A DNA stretch of 64,000 nt, taken from NCBI RefSeq assembly GCF_000236705.1, contig NC_016599.1, positions 3,936,058 to 4,000,057 on the forward strand, read 5' to 3'. A model generated the notes under the pieces. It searched no databases, had not been told where the DNA came from, and was given only the letters and a program-made list of their open reading frames with translations. The translations under genes and the position numbers were made by a program. Below, piece after piece: positions 16,510 to 25,490 of the stretch; the first letter of the stretch is position 1, and each line of letters begins with the position of its first letter. This DNA comes from Owenweeksia hongkongensis DSM 17368 (GTDB lineage Bacteria; Bacteroidota; Bacteroidia; Flavobacteriales; Schleiferiaceae).

Positions 16510-17919
16510 TTATTGTTTGGTGTCAAGCCCTAGTTCCTTGCCTTTTTCTACAGCGAGAGCCAGCGCTTCTTCGTGGTTATTCTTAATACTACCTTCTAAG
16601 ATAGCTTCTTTTATGAATTCTTTTATAATACCGATTTCACGCCCAGGAGGAATGTTAAAAATCTCCATTATTTCAGCACCATCTACTGGTGGTTGAAAAT
16701 TACGAATCTGATCGGATTCTTCAACTTCCTTCAATCTGGCACGAACAGTTTTGAAGTTTTCTAAGAAACCAGCTTTCTTCTTTTTGTTTTGTGTTGTAAT
16801 GTCAGCTTCGCACAAAAGCATCAAGTCATTCACATCATCACCAGCATCAAAAAGCAACCTGCGTGCTGCACTGTCAGTCGCCTGGTCGTCAGTTACCGCA
16901 ATAGGGCGGCTGCTCATGCGCACTATCTTTTGCACGTATTTTAGCTTGTCGCTCAAAGGAAGTTTCAGTCTTTTGAAAATCTTAAAAACCATTTTACTTC
17001 CCACAAATTCATGATTGTGAAAAGTCCAGCCAGTGCCTTTGATGAATTTTTTGGTAACAGGTTTACCGATGTCATGAAATAAAGCAGCATATCGCAACCA
17101 AAGATTATCGGTAGTTTCTGAAATATTATCTACCACCTGAAGCGTGTGGTAAAAGTTGTCTTTGTGCAATTGGCCGTCCACTTCTTCTACACCTTTTAAG
17201 GCTATAATTTCCGGAAGGAAATATTCCATTAGGCCTGACTCATAAAACAACCGAAGACCAACGGAAGGTTTTGGCGAAAGCATGATTTTGTTGAGTTCAT
17301 CACTCACACGCTCTTTGCTTATAATATCAATGCGCTCCTTGGTTTCAAGGATAGCTTGAAAGCTTTTTTCCTCAATTTTAAAATTTAATTGTGAAGCAAA
17401 GCGGATGGCTCGCATCATCCTTAGTGGATCGTCAGAGTAGGTAATGTGCGGATCTAAAGGTGTGCGGATGATTTTATTTTCAAGATCAGAAACACCACCA
17501 AAAGGATCTAATAGCTCACCATAGTTTTTGGCATTCAGGCTTACAGCCATGGCATTTATGGTAAAGTCTCTGCGCTTTTGATCATCATCTAGAGTGCCAT
17601 CTTCCACAATAGGTTTGCGGCTATCGCGGTTGTAAGACTCCTTTCGGGCGCCAACAAATTCTAGTTCAAGGTCTTTGTATTTTACCTGTGCGGTTCCAAA
17701 GTTTTTAAAGACAGCAATTTTGCTTCGCCCCAACTTTTTGGCAACGAGCTTGGCCAGTGTAATTCCGCTTCCTACCGATACAAAGTCAATATCCTTGGAG
17801 TTTTTACGACCAAGAATTTTGTCGCGAACATAGCCGCCTACCACATAGGTATCCATTTGCAACTCATCAGCTGCTTCGGCTATTACCTTAAATATTGTAT
17901 GGTCAATGATTTCTTTCAA
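16510..17919 (-). CDS. CCA tRNA nucleotidyltransferase / poly(A) polymerase family with HD domain
   Basis: 469 residues. Class II nucleotidyltransferase head with VVGGYVRD at 26-33 and the metal pair D43/D45 in KDIDFVS, then RRDFTINAMA at 116-125 and the flexible-loop block DPLRMMRAIRFASQ. An HD phosphohydrolase domain follows, with H282-D283 in FHDIGKP. Bacteroidota typically have one such enzyme that adds or repairs tRNA CCA ends. The start appears to be TTG at 17919; the nearest in-frame ATG is 21 codons downstream and would cut into the domain. Confidence 0.9.
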   Translation of the reverse strand: MKEIIDHTIFKVIAEAADELQMDTYVVGGYVRDKILGRKNSKDIDFVSVGSGITLAKLVAKKLGRSKIAVFKNFGTAQVKYKDLELEFVGARKESYNRDSRKPIVEDGTLDDDQKRRDFTINAMAVSLNAKNYGELLDPFGGVSDLENKIIRTPLDPHITYSDDPLRMMRAIRFASQLNFKIEEKSFQAILETKERIDIISKERVSDELNKIMLSPKPSVGLRLFYESGLMEYFLPEIIALKGVEEVDGQLHKDNFYHTLQVVDNISETTDNLWLRYAALFHDIGKPVTKKFIKGTGWTFHNHEFVGSKMVFKIFKRLKLPLSDKLKYVQKIVRMSSRPIAVTDDQATDSAARRLLFDAGDDVNDLMLLCEADITTQNKKKKAGFLENFKTVRARLKEVEESDQIRNFQPPVDGAEIMEIFNIPPGREIGIIKEFIKEAILEGSIKNNHEEALALAVEKGKELGLDTKQ

Positions 17920-17930
17920 TCCATATTGAT

Positions 17931-18290
17931 TTAGGCGGTGGTAGGAAATAGTTTCTCAGAATAAATAGCCAGGATAATCAAAGCTATCAAAATGACATAA
18001 ATGCCTATGTGGATTCGTTTTATTCTACGTTTGATGTTGTTTAGCTCTTCTCTTTTTTCATCCAAAACTATGGGGTAGAGCATAGGGAAAAGCATAAAAG
18101 CTTCGTAACGTAGCTTTTTGTCGGGCGCTGTTGCTCCACTAAACTTTAAAATATCCCACACTTTGCCTTCCTTCTTTTTAGATTTTAAACGTAAGTACTG
18201 AAGCTGAAATCCAGCCTTGATAGTAAATAGCAGTAAAATCAATAGGAGAAGGGCGAGAACCAGAAAAACAAAGATTATCTGAAAAAGCAT
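17931..18290 (-). CDS. small membrane protein
   Basis: 119 residues with two hydrophobic segments, residues 2-24 and about 95-112, joined by a basic cytoplasmic-looking loop. No known domain. A promoter match lies 17 bases upstream, so this gene probably leads the transcript that continues into the CCA-adding enzyme 11 bases downstream. Confidence 0.65.
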   Translation of the reverse strand: MLFQIIFVFLVLALLLLILLLFTIKAGFQLQYLRLKSKKKEGKVWDILKFSGATAPDKKLRYEAFMLFPMLYPIVLDEKREELNNIKRRIKRIHIGIYVILIALIILAIYSEKLFPTTA

Positions 18291-18307
18291 ATCGTGATTT
18301 GAGGCTG

Positions 18308-18315
18308 CAAAAATA
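18308..18315 (-). promoter_or_regulatory. candidate promoter (-7 element)
   Basis: Minus strand TATTTTTG, an exact TAnnTTTG match, 17 bases upstream of the small membrane protein start at 18290. The spacing to the start codon is like that of other genes in the window. Confidence 0.45.
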
Positions 18316-18343
18316 ACTTAATAGCAGTGTTAGCCAAAGAATA

Positions 18344-19108
18344 TTATTCCTTCTTAACTTTCTCGTTCCGCTGAAGACTTAGGATTTTTAATGCCCGTAT
18401 AAAGAGATAGTTTGCATTTTCCAGAGAGACTATGAGGCCGGCTTTACCATCCAGGATACCCAAACGCAATATGTAGTTTTTGAAAAAGCCAAATGCTGGC
18501 TTTACCACTAAATGCCAAAGGCCAACAGGTTTTGTTTTTGGGAGCCTATCATAAGCGCTCCAAGTGGAGTAGCGGTATGATTTTGCTAAAAAGTGCTCCA
18601 GATTTTTATAGGTAAAGTGGTCAAGCTTATTTTTTAAAACACCCGTTTTTCCATCTACCAGAACTTCGGCATGTACCTGCTTATCCTCGTAGCGACATTT
18701 ACTTTTTTTAAAAAGTCGAATTACTTTATCGCCTTGCCAGCCGCTGTAGTTCACTTTTTGATCCATAAAGTAGTTTTGGCGTTTTATCCAAAAAGCATCT
18801 TTATCGGTACCATTTTTTAAAATGCCTTGTATCTCATCCCTTAGGGCATCGCTAATACGCTCATCGGCATCAACCAGCAAAATCCACTCATTATTTGCTT
18901 GGGGAATAGCCCAGTTTTTTTGAGATGCCGAATTTCCATATTCACGCTGAATGATGAAGTCCGTGTGCTTTCTGGCAAGCTCTACGGTTTTGTCGGTGGA
19001 AAAGGAATCGACCACCATAACTTCATCAGCAAACGAAACCGACTGTAATACAGCTTCAATGTTATGCTCTTCGTTTCCGGTGGGGATTATTGCCGTAAGT
19101 TTTGCCAT
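18344..19108 (-). CDS. family 2 glycosyltransferase (WaaE/KdtX-like)
   Basis: 254 residues, GT-A fold. The nucleotide-sugar strand TAIIPTGNEEHNIE opens the protein, VVDSFSTDKT follows, and the metal-binding LLVDADERI (DxD) is near residues 77-85. The sequence W-x-x-P...NEW ahead of it and the C-terminal half resemble LPS core glucosyltransferases of the WaaE type. One hydrophobic stretch near the C-terminus may bind the membrane. The adjacent glycosyltransferase gene (3 bases apart) suggests a shared surface glycan. Confidence 0.85.
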   Translation of the reverse strand: MAKLTAIIPTGNEEHNIEAVLQSVSFADEVMVVDSFSTDKTVELARKHTDFIIQREYGNSASQKNWAIPQANNEWILLVDADERISDALRDEIQGILKNGTDKDAFWIKRQNYFMDQKVNYSGWQGDKVIRLFKKSKCRYEDKQVHAEVLVDGKTGVLKNKLDHFTYKNLEHFLAKSYRYSTWSAYDRLPKTKPVGLWHLVVKPAFGFFKNYILRLGILDGKAGLIVSLENANYLFIRALKILSLQRNEKVKKE

Positions 19109-19111
19109 ATG

Positions 19112-20224
19112 TCAGCTGATTAAGGATTGGTAAACAAGTTTCCACTTTTTGGCGATGGCCTCATCTTTAAAATCCTGAGCAAAGGTATAGCCCGTTTTGA
19201 TCATTTCATTTTTGAGAGCATCATTGTCCCACACTTCCCGTAATGCAGCGGTAATTTCTTCTTGATTTTCAGGGTTTACTAATTTGCTCCCTGGTCCTGC
19301 TGCTTCTGGTAAGCTGCTTATGTTTGAAGTGATAACAGGTGTTTTAGAAATCAAGGCTTCCAGCACAGGAATACCAAATCCTTCAAATATGGATGGGTAA
19401 ATAAATAATTCGGCTATGCGGTAAACTTTAGCCAAATCCTCATCCAGTCTTATTTCTGGCGTGTAAATGAGGTGTTGAATACCTTTGTATTTCTCAGAAT
19501 TTTTCAGGTTTTCCCAAAATGTAGTTGGGCGTCCTACATACACAACAGGAATGCCCGTTTGAAGCTGAGCTTCCAAAATTTTGTCAACGCCTTTTCGGAC
19601 TTCCAGCGTTCCAACAAAAAGGGCAAACTTTTCAGGGAAACCGTAGCGCTCGCGAACATCTTGTGGCTCTTCGTCCAAAAATTCTTTCCAGTAAATAGGG
19701 TTTACCCCTTGATAAATCACTTGTATTTCTTTGGCAGGAATGTGAAAAAACTCTACCAAGTCGCTTTTGGTTTGCTCGCTTATCGCTACAATTTTATCAG
19801 CTCTTATACAGGCTGCACGTAGCTTGCGAGTGTAAATCTTTCGGTCGATTGATTTGTACAAATGTGGATAGCGAATGAAGATAGCATCATGCACGCTCAC
19901 CACGCTTTTAATACCACGTTTGGCAAGCCCCATGGGCAATTCCTGTGATAGGCCATGAAAAATTTCTACTCCATCTTTTTTGGCTCTGTCGCTTATAAAA
20001 CGCTGCCTCCACAAGTTTCTATACAGCGCACCGCCAATAGAAGGACGGGTTTCTTTTACGTTAGGTAAAAATTCAGCGAAGGGAATGCTGGCTTCTTTTG
20101 GGTTGTAAAGATGGTATTCATTATTTGGCAAATGGGTGGAAAGTGCTCTGAGCAGATTCCGCCCAAAATTGCCCAATCCACTGGCATTGTGAAATATTCG
20201 TTTTGCCTCAAAGCCAATTTTCAT
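19112..20224 (-). CDS. family 4-type glycosyltransferase (GT-B)
   Basis: About 370 residues. A GT-B enzyme: the acceptor domain contains GLGNFGRNLLRAL, and the donor domain has FVGTLEVRKG and the E-x7-E motif EGFGIPVLE. I use the ATG at 20224 rather than the GTG one codon upstream. It lies 3-5 bases after the dihydroorotase-like gene and 3 bases before the family 2 glycosyltransferase gene. Sugar and acceptor unknown; likely cell-surface polysaccharide. Confidence 0.85.
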   Translation of the reverse strand: MKIGFEAKRIFHNASGLGNFGRNLLRALSTHLPNNEYHLYNPKEASIPFAEFLPNVKETRPSIGGALYRNLWRQRFISDRAKKDGVEIFHGLSQELPMGLAKRGIKSVVSVHDAIFIRYPHLYKSIDRKIYTRKLRAACIRADKIVAISEQTKSDLVEFFHIPAKEIQVIYQGVNPIYWKEFLDEEPQDVRERYGFPEKFALFVGTLEVRKGVDKILEAQLQTGIPVVYVGRPTTFWENLKNSEKYKGIQHLIYTPEIRLDEDLAKVYRIAELFIYPSIFEGFGIPVLEALISKTPVITSNISSLPEAAGPGSKLVNPENQEEITAALREVWDNDALKNEMIKTGYTFAQDFKDEAIAKKWKLVYQSLIS

Positions 20225-20229
20225 CACGT

Positions 20230-21513
20230 TTATTTTTCAGCCATCCACACCAGGATGTTATTGTTTATGATGCCCAAAGGTTTTCCGGTAAGTTCTTTAC
20301 CAATAAAAGGCGTATTTCTCGATTTACTCTGAATATGTTCTTTACCAAAAGTCCATTTGTGGTCTGGGTCAAAAAGTGTGAACTCACCCCAACTGTTTAC
20401 TTCAACTGATGGCGTTTCCATACCCAAAACCTTACGTGGGTTTATGGCAATACATTTTATTATTTGCTCTAAGTTTAGTCCATCTTCTCTAAGATTTCCC
20501 AAGGCTCCAAAGAAGCTTTCCAAGGTGATCATTCCAAAATCGGCTTGGTCAAACTCACATTTTTTATACTCCACATCTACTGGTGTGTGATCGCTGGTTA
20601 TCACCTGAATTATTTCTTCATTCAAAGCTTTAATTAAAGCTTCCCTATCCTTTTTAGCTCTAATAGGTGGGCTCACTTTTAGATTGGAATCATACGTATC
20701 CAAAGCTTCATCAGTGAAAATCAAATTGGCCAAAGCTACATCAGCGGTAAAGGGCTTGCCCAGACTGTGCGCATTTCTCAAAAGTGACACTCCGCTTTCT
20801 GAAGAGATAGCCATAAAGTGAATAGCATTCTCAGCATATTCCGAAAGGTGTAAATCACGAAGCAGGGTAACTTCTTCCGCCAAAGCGGGGATGCCCTTCA
20901 AGCCTAAATAGGTGCTCACTTCGCCTTCGTGCATTTGCCCTTTGTAAGCCAATGATTCATCCGTTGAAAACACGTGGATGGGGGGCGCAAACTCCTTCCC
21001 GTACAGGAGGGCTAATTTTATTAAAGCAGCATTAGCCACAGGTTTTTTACCATGGCTAAAACCTACAGCACCCGATTGATACATATCATACATTTCGCTA
21101 AGCTCTTTGCCTTGCAGGCCTTTGCTCAAGCTTCCGTAGGGTAATACGTTTACCGGAAATTCTTCGGCACGCTGATACACATATTCTATCGCTGCTTTAC
21201 TATCAATAGCCGGAGAAGTTTCGGGACTCACGGCAACTCCTGTAAATCCGCCAAAAATGGCAGCATGGATTCCGCTTTCAATATCTTCACGTTCCTCGTG
21301 GCCAGGGTCGCAAAAGTTGGCGCGTAAGTCAAACCAACCCGGACTAATGTGCAAATTGTCATGTTCCACCACCTGAGCATCTTTAGCATCGATGCTATCA
21401 GCGATTTCAATTACCACATCATTTTCTATCAAAATGTCCTTTACCTGCAGGTGATGCGAGGAGTTTGGATCAACAATTTTAGCTTGCTTTATAAGTATCT
21501 TCCCGGAGTCCAT
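20230..21513 (-). CDS. dihydroorotase-like protein lacking most metal ligands
   Basis: 427 residues, amidohydrolase fold of the class I dihydroorotase type, aligned from end to end. In active enzymes the first metal pair is in D-x-H-x-H; here it reads DLRAN (in PGWFDLRANFCDPG). The middle Asp site DDG is replaced by SHGKK, and the later His ligand in H-V-S-T is replaced (FMAISSE). Only the final Asp region TSDHTP is kept. This matches the non-catalytic PyrC' type that in Pseudomonas supports aspartate transcarbamoylase assembly. I infer a structural or altered role and therefore give no pyrC symbol. Confidence 0.8.
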   Translation of the reverse strand: MDSGKILIKQAKIVDPNSSHHLQVKDILIENDVVIEIADSIDAKDAQVVEHDNLHISPGWFDLRANFCDPGHEEREDIESGIHAAIFGGFTGVAVSPETSPAIDSKAAIEYVYQRAEEFPVNVLPYGSLSKGLQGKELSEMYDMYQSGAVGFSHGKKPVANAALIKLALLYGKEFAPPIHVFSTDESLAYKGQMHEGEVSTYLGLKGIPALAEEVTLLRDLHLSEYAENAIHFMAISSESGVSLLRNAHSLGKPFTADVALANLIFTDEALDTYDSNLKVSPPIRAKKDREALIKALNEEIIQVITSDHTPVDVEYKKCEFDQADFGMITLESFFGALGNLREDGLNLEQIIKCIAINPRKVLGMETPSVEVNSWGEFTLFDPDHKWTFGKEHIQSKSRNTPFIGKELTGKPLGIINNNILVWMAEK

Positions 21514-21517
21514 AAGG

Positions 21518-23515
21518 TTATTTCCAAAGTTTGATTAAGATAATTTCAACAAATAAAAAGAATAGGGCTGCTGCCAAAAACCACTTCCACAAAGGCGTGC
21601 CCTGATAGCGCTGCTTTATGGAGTAGTCAATACTTCCGGCACTTGCTTCCAGCACATCGGAGCTTTGCAGGCCAAAAATATCGCGAATAGTATTTTCTTC
21701 AAGAAAGCTCCATTGGCTTTCTTCAGGATTAGTATTTAGAGCTAAGTAGCCAACCTTTTTTTCTTCTTGTTCCAAATTGTACAAGGCGGGTTTTAACGAA
21801 ACAGGAATGTCATAAATCTCCACTTTTCCATTGCGCACACGCTGTCGCGGAATGATGGCGTTGTCTTCTGTTTTAATGCTTAGCGGGATATCCTCCTTGG
21901 TTTCTGATTCATAAGAAGGTCCGTTTGGTTTTCCCGATAAGGTATAAAGCTCGCTAAGGCTGCGACTGTACAGCGCGGCATTGAGCATGGTGGGTACAAA
22001 AATAGCCTGTGATATCAAGTTGGTATTTTCCAAATTGGCTGTAGCCAAAAGTACACTCCCTTGCCCTACAGGAATTCGGGTGATAAGTGGCGAACCGTTT
22101 GCAAGCTTAAGAAGTGGATATCCCACAGTGGAAGGGTAGCTGTAATTTTCGGTGCTTTTTGGCAAAGAAGGATTATTGGGCTGAGAGGAAAAAACACCTT
22201 TATAATGTGGGTCATTCCAGTTGATGTCGAGCACAGTGGAAGCACCTTGCTTATTTCCCAAAGCCGGTAGGCGCAGGTTGGAAAGCATATTGTTGGTAGC
22301 CGTGGCATCTTCCCCGGAAGGGAAAATCACTAAGTTTTTACCACTCTTCAATTGCGCTTCAATAGCTTGAATAAGTCCGCTGGGCAGGGAAGAAGGGGCG
22401 TCAATTATGAATACATCAAATGCCGAAACTTGTGCATAATCAATCGCATCGGTCGGCATATAGGTCAGATTGTAAATGCTGTCCTGAAAAAGACGTTTGA
22501 ATTTTTCAATTCTCGATTTGTCGCCTGTCAATAGGATTTTGAAAGGTTGATCAACGTTGTAGGCAAAGAAAAAACTGTTGTCAAATTTTGGATCCTGATT
22601 CTCAATTTTTACTTCGCCACTATAAGCTTTGGCTTGCGCAGGGCGCAGAACAAAAGAGGTTTGTGCCTTTCCATTGGCCGGAACTTCCACTTCTTTGGTT
22701 CCTTGCAATTGGCCATCCAGGCTTATGCTGATGGGCAATTTTTGAGCGTTTTGACTGCCGCTATTTTGCAAAAGCACAAAAAGTTCCTGATCAAAATTGG
22801 GTTGTAAAACAGGTTGCTCAAACCAGGCGCTATCAATAGAAACATTGCCAAAACCTACGGTAGGAGTGAGGGGCAACACAGAGCGAGTCCAACCTTGTGG
22901 CCAATTGGGGATGTTTTCAAAACCGGATTTCTGAAAATCTGAAATCCAAAATAAATCCAGTCCTTCTGCACTTACATTTTTTTGAGCTTCCGAAATACGG
23001 TCTACAATATCTGTGGCTTTTCGTCCTGCATAGGAAACTTCGATTTCATCAATCAGCGCGATAGCTTCTCCTTTGCTGTAAAAGCGCTGTTGCTTGCCGC
23101 TAAAATCATTGGTCAAAACCTGAACCTTATAGTTTTCGGGAAGTGCTTTGATGATATCTACAGCTTTTGTGCGAGCAATATTTAGTGCTGAGTTTTGTCC
23201 ATTTCCACTCAGCATACTTGGCGAATTATCTACATAGACACTAGCCCAACCGGATTGTGTTTCGGCATCATTGGTAGCCGGGAGATAAGGATTGGTAAAA
23301 GCGAGTACCAGCATGGCAAAGGCAAGCATGCGAGCCGTCATAATCAGCAGTTGCTTAAGGCGATTGATGGCCTTAGATTGCTTGATTACATTTTGCAAAA
23401 AGCGGGTATTACTGAAATAAACAGTGGTATATCTCCTGAAATTGAAAAGGTGGATGAGGAGCGGGATGGCCAGCACACCAAGTGCCCAAAGAAATTGTGG
23501 GTATAGAAATTTCAT
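21518..23515 (-). CDS. BatA-type membrane protein with VWA-like region
   Basis: 665 residues. The N-terminus (FLYPQFLWALGVLAIPLLIHLFNFRR) is the double-transmembrane BatA/aerotolerance N-terminal domain, with segments at about 5-25 and 57-77. A von Willebrand factor A-like region follows (VYVDNSPSM gives a partial MIDAS DxSxS), then a large beta-rich periplasmic part, and a last membrane segment close to the C-terminus. It overlaps nothing and lies 4 bases ahead of the dihydroorotase-like gene; a promoter match lies just upstream. Confidence 0.85.
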   Translation of the reverse strand: MKFLYPQFLWALGVLAIPLLIHLFNFRRYTTVYFSNTRFLQNVIKQSKAINRLKQLLIMTARMLAFAMLVLAFTNPYLPATNDAETQSGWASVYVDNSPSMLSGNGQNSALNIARTKAVDIIKALPENYKVQVLTNDFSGKQQRFYSKGEAIALIDEIEVSYAGRKATDIVDRISEAQKNVSAEGLDLFWISDFQKSGFENIPNWPQGWTRSVLPLTPTVGFGNVSIDSAWFEQPVLQPNFDQELFVLLQNSGSQNAQKLPISISLDGQLQGTKEVEVPANGKAQTSFVLRPAQAKAYSGEVKIENQDPKFDNSFFFAYNVDQPFKILLTGDKSRIEKFKRLFQDSIYNLTYMPTDAIDYAQVSAFDVFIIDAPSSLPSGLIQAIEAQLKSGKNLVIFPSGEDATATNNMLSNLRLPALGNKQGASTVLDINWNDPHYKGVFSSQPNNPSLPKSTENYSYPSTVGYPLLKLANGSPLITRIPVGQGSVLLATANLENTNLISQAIFVPTMLNAALYSRSLSELYTLSGKPNGPSYESETKEDIPLSIKTEDNAIIPRQRVRNGKVEIYDIPVSLKPALYNLEQEEKKVGYLALNTNPEESQWSFLEENTIRDIFGLQSSDVLEASAGSIDYSIKQRYQGTPLWKWFLAAALFFLFVEIILIKLWK

Positions 23516-23522
23516 TAAAAAG

Positions 23523-23530
23523 CAAAGATA
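23523..23530 (-). promoter_or_regulatory. candidate promoter (-7 element) of the BatA-type gene
   Basis: Minus strand TATCTTTG, an exact TAnnTTTG match and one of the commonest versions. It ends only 7 bases before the ATG at 23515, so the transcript would have almost no leader. Confidence 0.4.
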
Positions 23531-23585
23531 TACAAAGGCATGGCATGGCTATGGGTTTGTGGCAAACATTTATTAAAAGAGTAAA

Positions 23586-24590
23586 TCACTCATGTGTTGG
23601 CCACGGTTTTAAACCGTATATATCTTCAATAAAACTTGATATTTCAGCTTCTACAGCTTGGTAGTCTTTTGATTTGATGAATGAGCCTATCACATGGTTG
23701 CCTGCTGTGGGTATAGCTTTTATTCTTTTCAAATTTGCTGGAGTGCCCAGCTTATCCTGCATTTTTGGGATGTAAGAAACGTCTACCACTTCATCCTGAT
23801 TGGCTTCATTTTTATAATAATACAAGGTGATGGTTGGGCATTTTACTTTCTGAAAAGTAGAATCCACCATAGAGGTTTCCAATAGCTCCTGAAGTTGTAC
23901 CACAGCTGTCGCGGGGTAGAGTGTATCCCAGTAGAGATTGGCTGCCTCTTGGTCGTGATATATTCTTTCGGCCTCACCACCAAATGCAATGTTGCAAATT
24001 TGAAGACCCCATGGGTCATTTAACAAAAATGCCGCAGAGTTATTTACTCTAATATTGGGGGACATGTTGATTAAGCCATGCACCTTATCGGGAAATTTAG
24101 CCGCCAGCATAATTCCCAAAGTGGCGCCCGTGGAAGTACCCATAATAATCACCTTTTGCCCTAATTTTTCAGCTATAGCAAATTGCTCCAGAGCTGACTC
24201 CCAAATGCCTTCAGCGGTAAAATCAGCCAGCTGACTTTCTTTATAACCATGATAATCTAATCGGGCTAGATAAAGGTTGCAGGCATATTTATCGGCCATG
24301 TCAATATGAACAGGGTTTCCCTCCATGCGAGTAGCTGAAAATCCCGGAAGGTATAAGATTACATATTCAGTAGGTTTTCCGATGCCAAGTTCCCAAACGA
24401 TTTTGGCATTGTTGTCCACTCTTAACTCTTGGCTGTTTTCGGTGCTATCCACATATTGGGTTATTTCTGAAATAGAAACGTTCAACTCAGGTAGCGAGCC
24501 TTTGTAATTTGGTGTTTCGGGTTTTGGGCCTAAAAAATATCCAACAACTAATATGAGTAGGATAGCGGGGAGTAGTAGTTTTTTTATCAT
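23586..24590 (-). CDS. alpha/beta hydrolase, membrane-anchored or secreted
   Basis: 334 residues. N-terminal hydrophobic segment at 2-20 without a clear cleavage site. The nucleophile elbow is GTSTGA with S153; the oxyanion strand is YLPGFSA (80-86), and a candidate catalytic His lies in TAGNHVIGS near the C-terminus. Family members are esterases, lipases or acyl hydrolases. Its start overlaps the upstream CFFCG gene by 4 bases, making it the last gene of the ABC exporter operon. Substrate unknown. Confidence 0.8.
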   Translation of the reverse strand: MIKKLLLPAILLILVVGYFLGPKPETPNYKGSLPELNVSISEITQYVDSTENSQELRVDNNAKIVWELGIGKPTEYVILYLPGFSATRMEGNPVHIDMADKYACNLYLARLDYHGYKESQLADFTAEGIWESALEQFAIAEKLGQKVIIMGTSTGATLGIMLAAKFPDKVHGLINMSPNIRVNNSAAFLLNDPWGLQICNIAFGGEAERIYHDQEAANLYWDTLYPATAVVQLQELLETSMVDSTFQKVKCPTITLYYYKNEANQDEVVDVSYIPKMQDKLGTPANLKRIKAIPTAGNHVIGSFIKSKDYQAVEAEISSFIEDIYGLKPWPTHE

Positions 24591-25033
24591 TCAACTTCTT
24601 GTGCATTTTGAAGCACATAGTTAAAGGTATCCAAATCTGTGGTATTTAGGTGCAAAGTTCCCTCAAAAGTAGCCACATCATCGGTGTCAAAATGGCGAGG
24701 TTTAGCTTTGAATTTTAAACTCATTACACTTTCGGGGCCAGCGCCACCACAAAAGAAGCATGAACTGAATGGATATGCGGAAAGGGCGTAAAGATTGTCT
24801 TCCACATCCAATGGAATTACATAACCCTTGATTTTTACTTTTTTACCATCCAATTTTTTGATGGGTTCTGAGAACTCGGGGAACAGATACCAAGCCTCAT
24901 ACTCCTCAAAATATTTATCTACAAAATCTACTTTGGAGAGAAATTTCCAATCAATTTCTTTTGGAGAGTTTTGTGCGCTCATTGATGTGATTGAGGCACT
25001 AAGTAAAAATAAAATGAGAGCTAGTTTTCTCAT
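24587..25033 (-). CDS. small secreted protein with SCFFCG motif (paralogue 1)
   Basis: About 148 residues. A signal peptide (residues 1-20, ending SMSA-Q) is followed by a single beta-rich domain with GYVIPLD and then SCFFCGGAGPE (C92, C95). I chose the ATG at 25033 because the signal peptide begins there; an ATG at 25078 would add 15 polar residues and overlap the upstream gene. It is a clear paralogue of the next gene upstream, resembling the DUF3299 group of periplasmic proteins. The CxxC could bind metal or be redox active. Function unknown. Confidence 0.75.
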   Translation of the reverse strand: MRKLALILFLLSASITSMSAQNSPKEIDWKFLSKVDFVDKYFEEYEAWYLFPEFSEPIKKLDGKKVKIKGYVIPLDVEDNLYALSAYPFSSCFFCGGAGPESVMSLKFKAKPRHFDTDDVATFEGTLHLNTTDLDTFNYVLQNAQEVE

Positions 25034-25058
25034 AAAGAGTAATTCTTTCAAAGTTTTA

Positions 25059-25490
25059 TTATCCGTGGATTTCAGCATTTCTTAAAACAAAAAACAGACC
25101 GCTTCCATTGCGGTTGAGCTGCAATGTTCCTTTTATCATAAGATATTCATCGGTGGCAAAGCGGCCAGGGTTTTCACTGAAGTGTAGTTCCATTACCGTT
25201 TCGGGCCCTGCATTTCCGCAAAAGAAACAAGACGTAAACGGATTTTTTGATAGGGCATATTTTCCCGCTTCTAAATCAATTGGGATTAGGTAGCCTGAAA
25301 TTACTACTTCCTCACCTTCAAACTGGGTTTCTAAAACGGCTGGAAACTGTGGTGAATAATTCAATTCGCCAGAATCACCCGGGTCAGTTTGATAGGTGGT
25401 CATTCCCAAAAGTTGCCACACGAGCTGCTTTTGCGCGAAAGCGCCCTGAGCAAAGCAAATTACAAGTAGTGAGAAAAGTATTTTACGCAT
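25059..25490 (-). CDS. small secreted protein with SCFFCG motif (paralogue 2)
   Basis: 143 residues with a signal peptide ending in AFAQ (residue 20). It shares GYLIPIDLE, the SCFFCGNAGPETVM block (C88, C91) and a C-terminal GTLQLN...VLRNAE stretch with the gene just downstream. Overlaps the ABC permease gene by 8 bases. The tandem pair points to duplication within the operon. Same DUF3299-like group; role unknown. Confidence 0.75.
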   Translation of the reverse strand: MRKILFSLLVICFAQGAFAQKQLVWQLLGMTTYQTDPGDSGELNYSPQFPAVLETQFEGEEVVISGYLIPIDLEAGKYALSKNPFTSCFFCGNAGPETVMELHFSENPGRFATDEYLMIKGTLQLNRNGSGLFFVLRNAEIHG

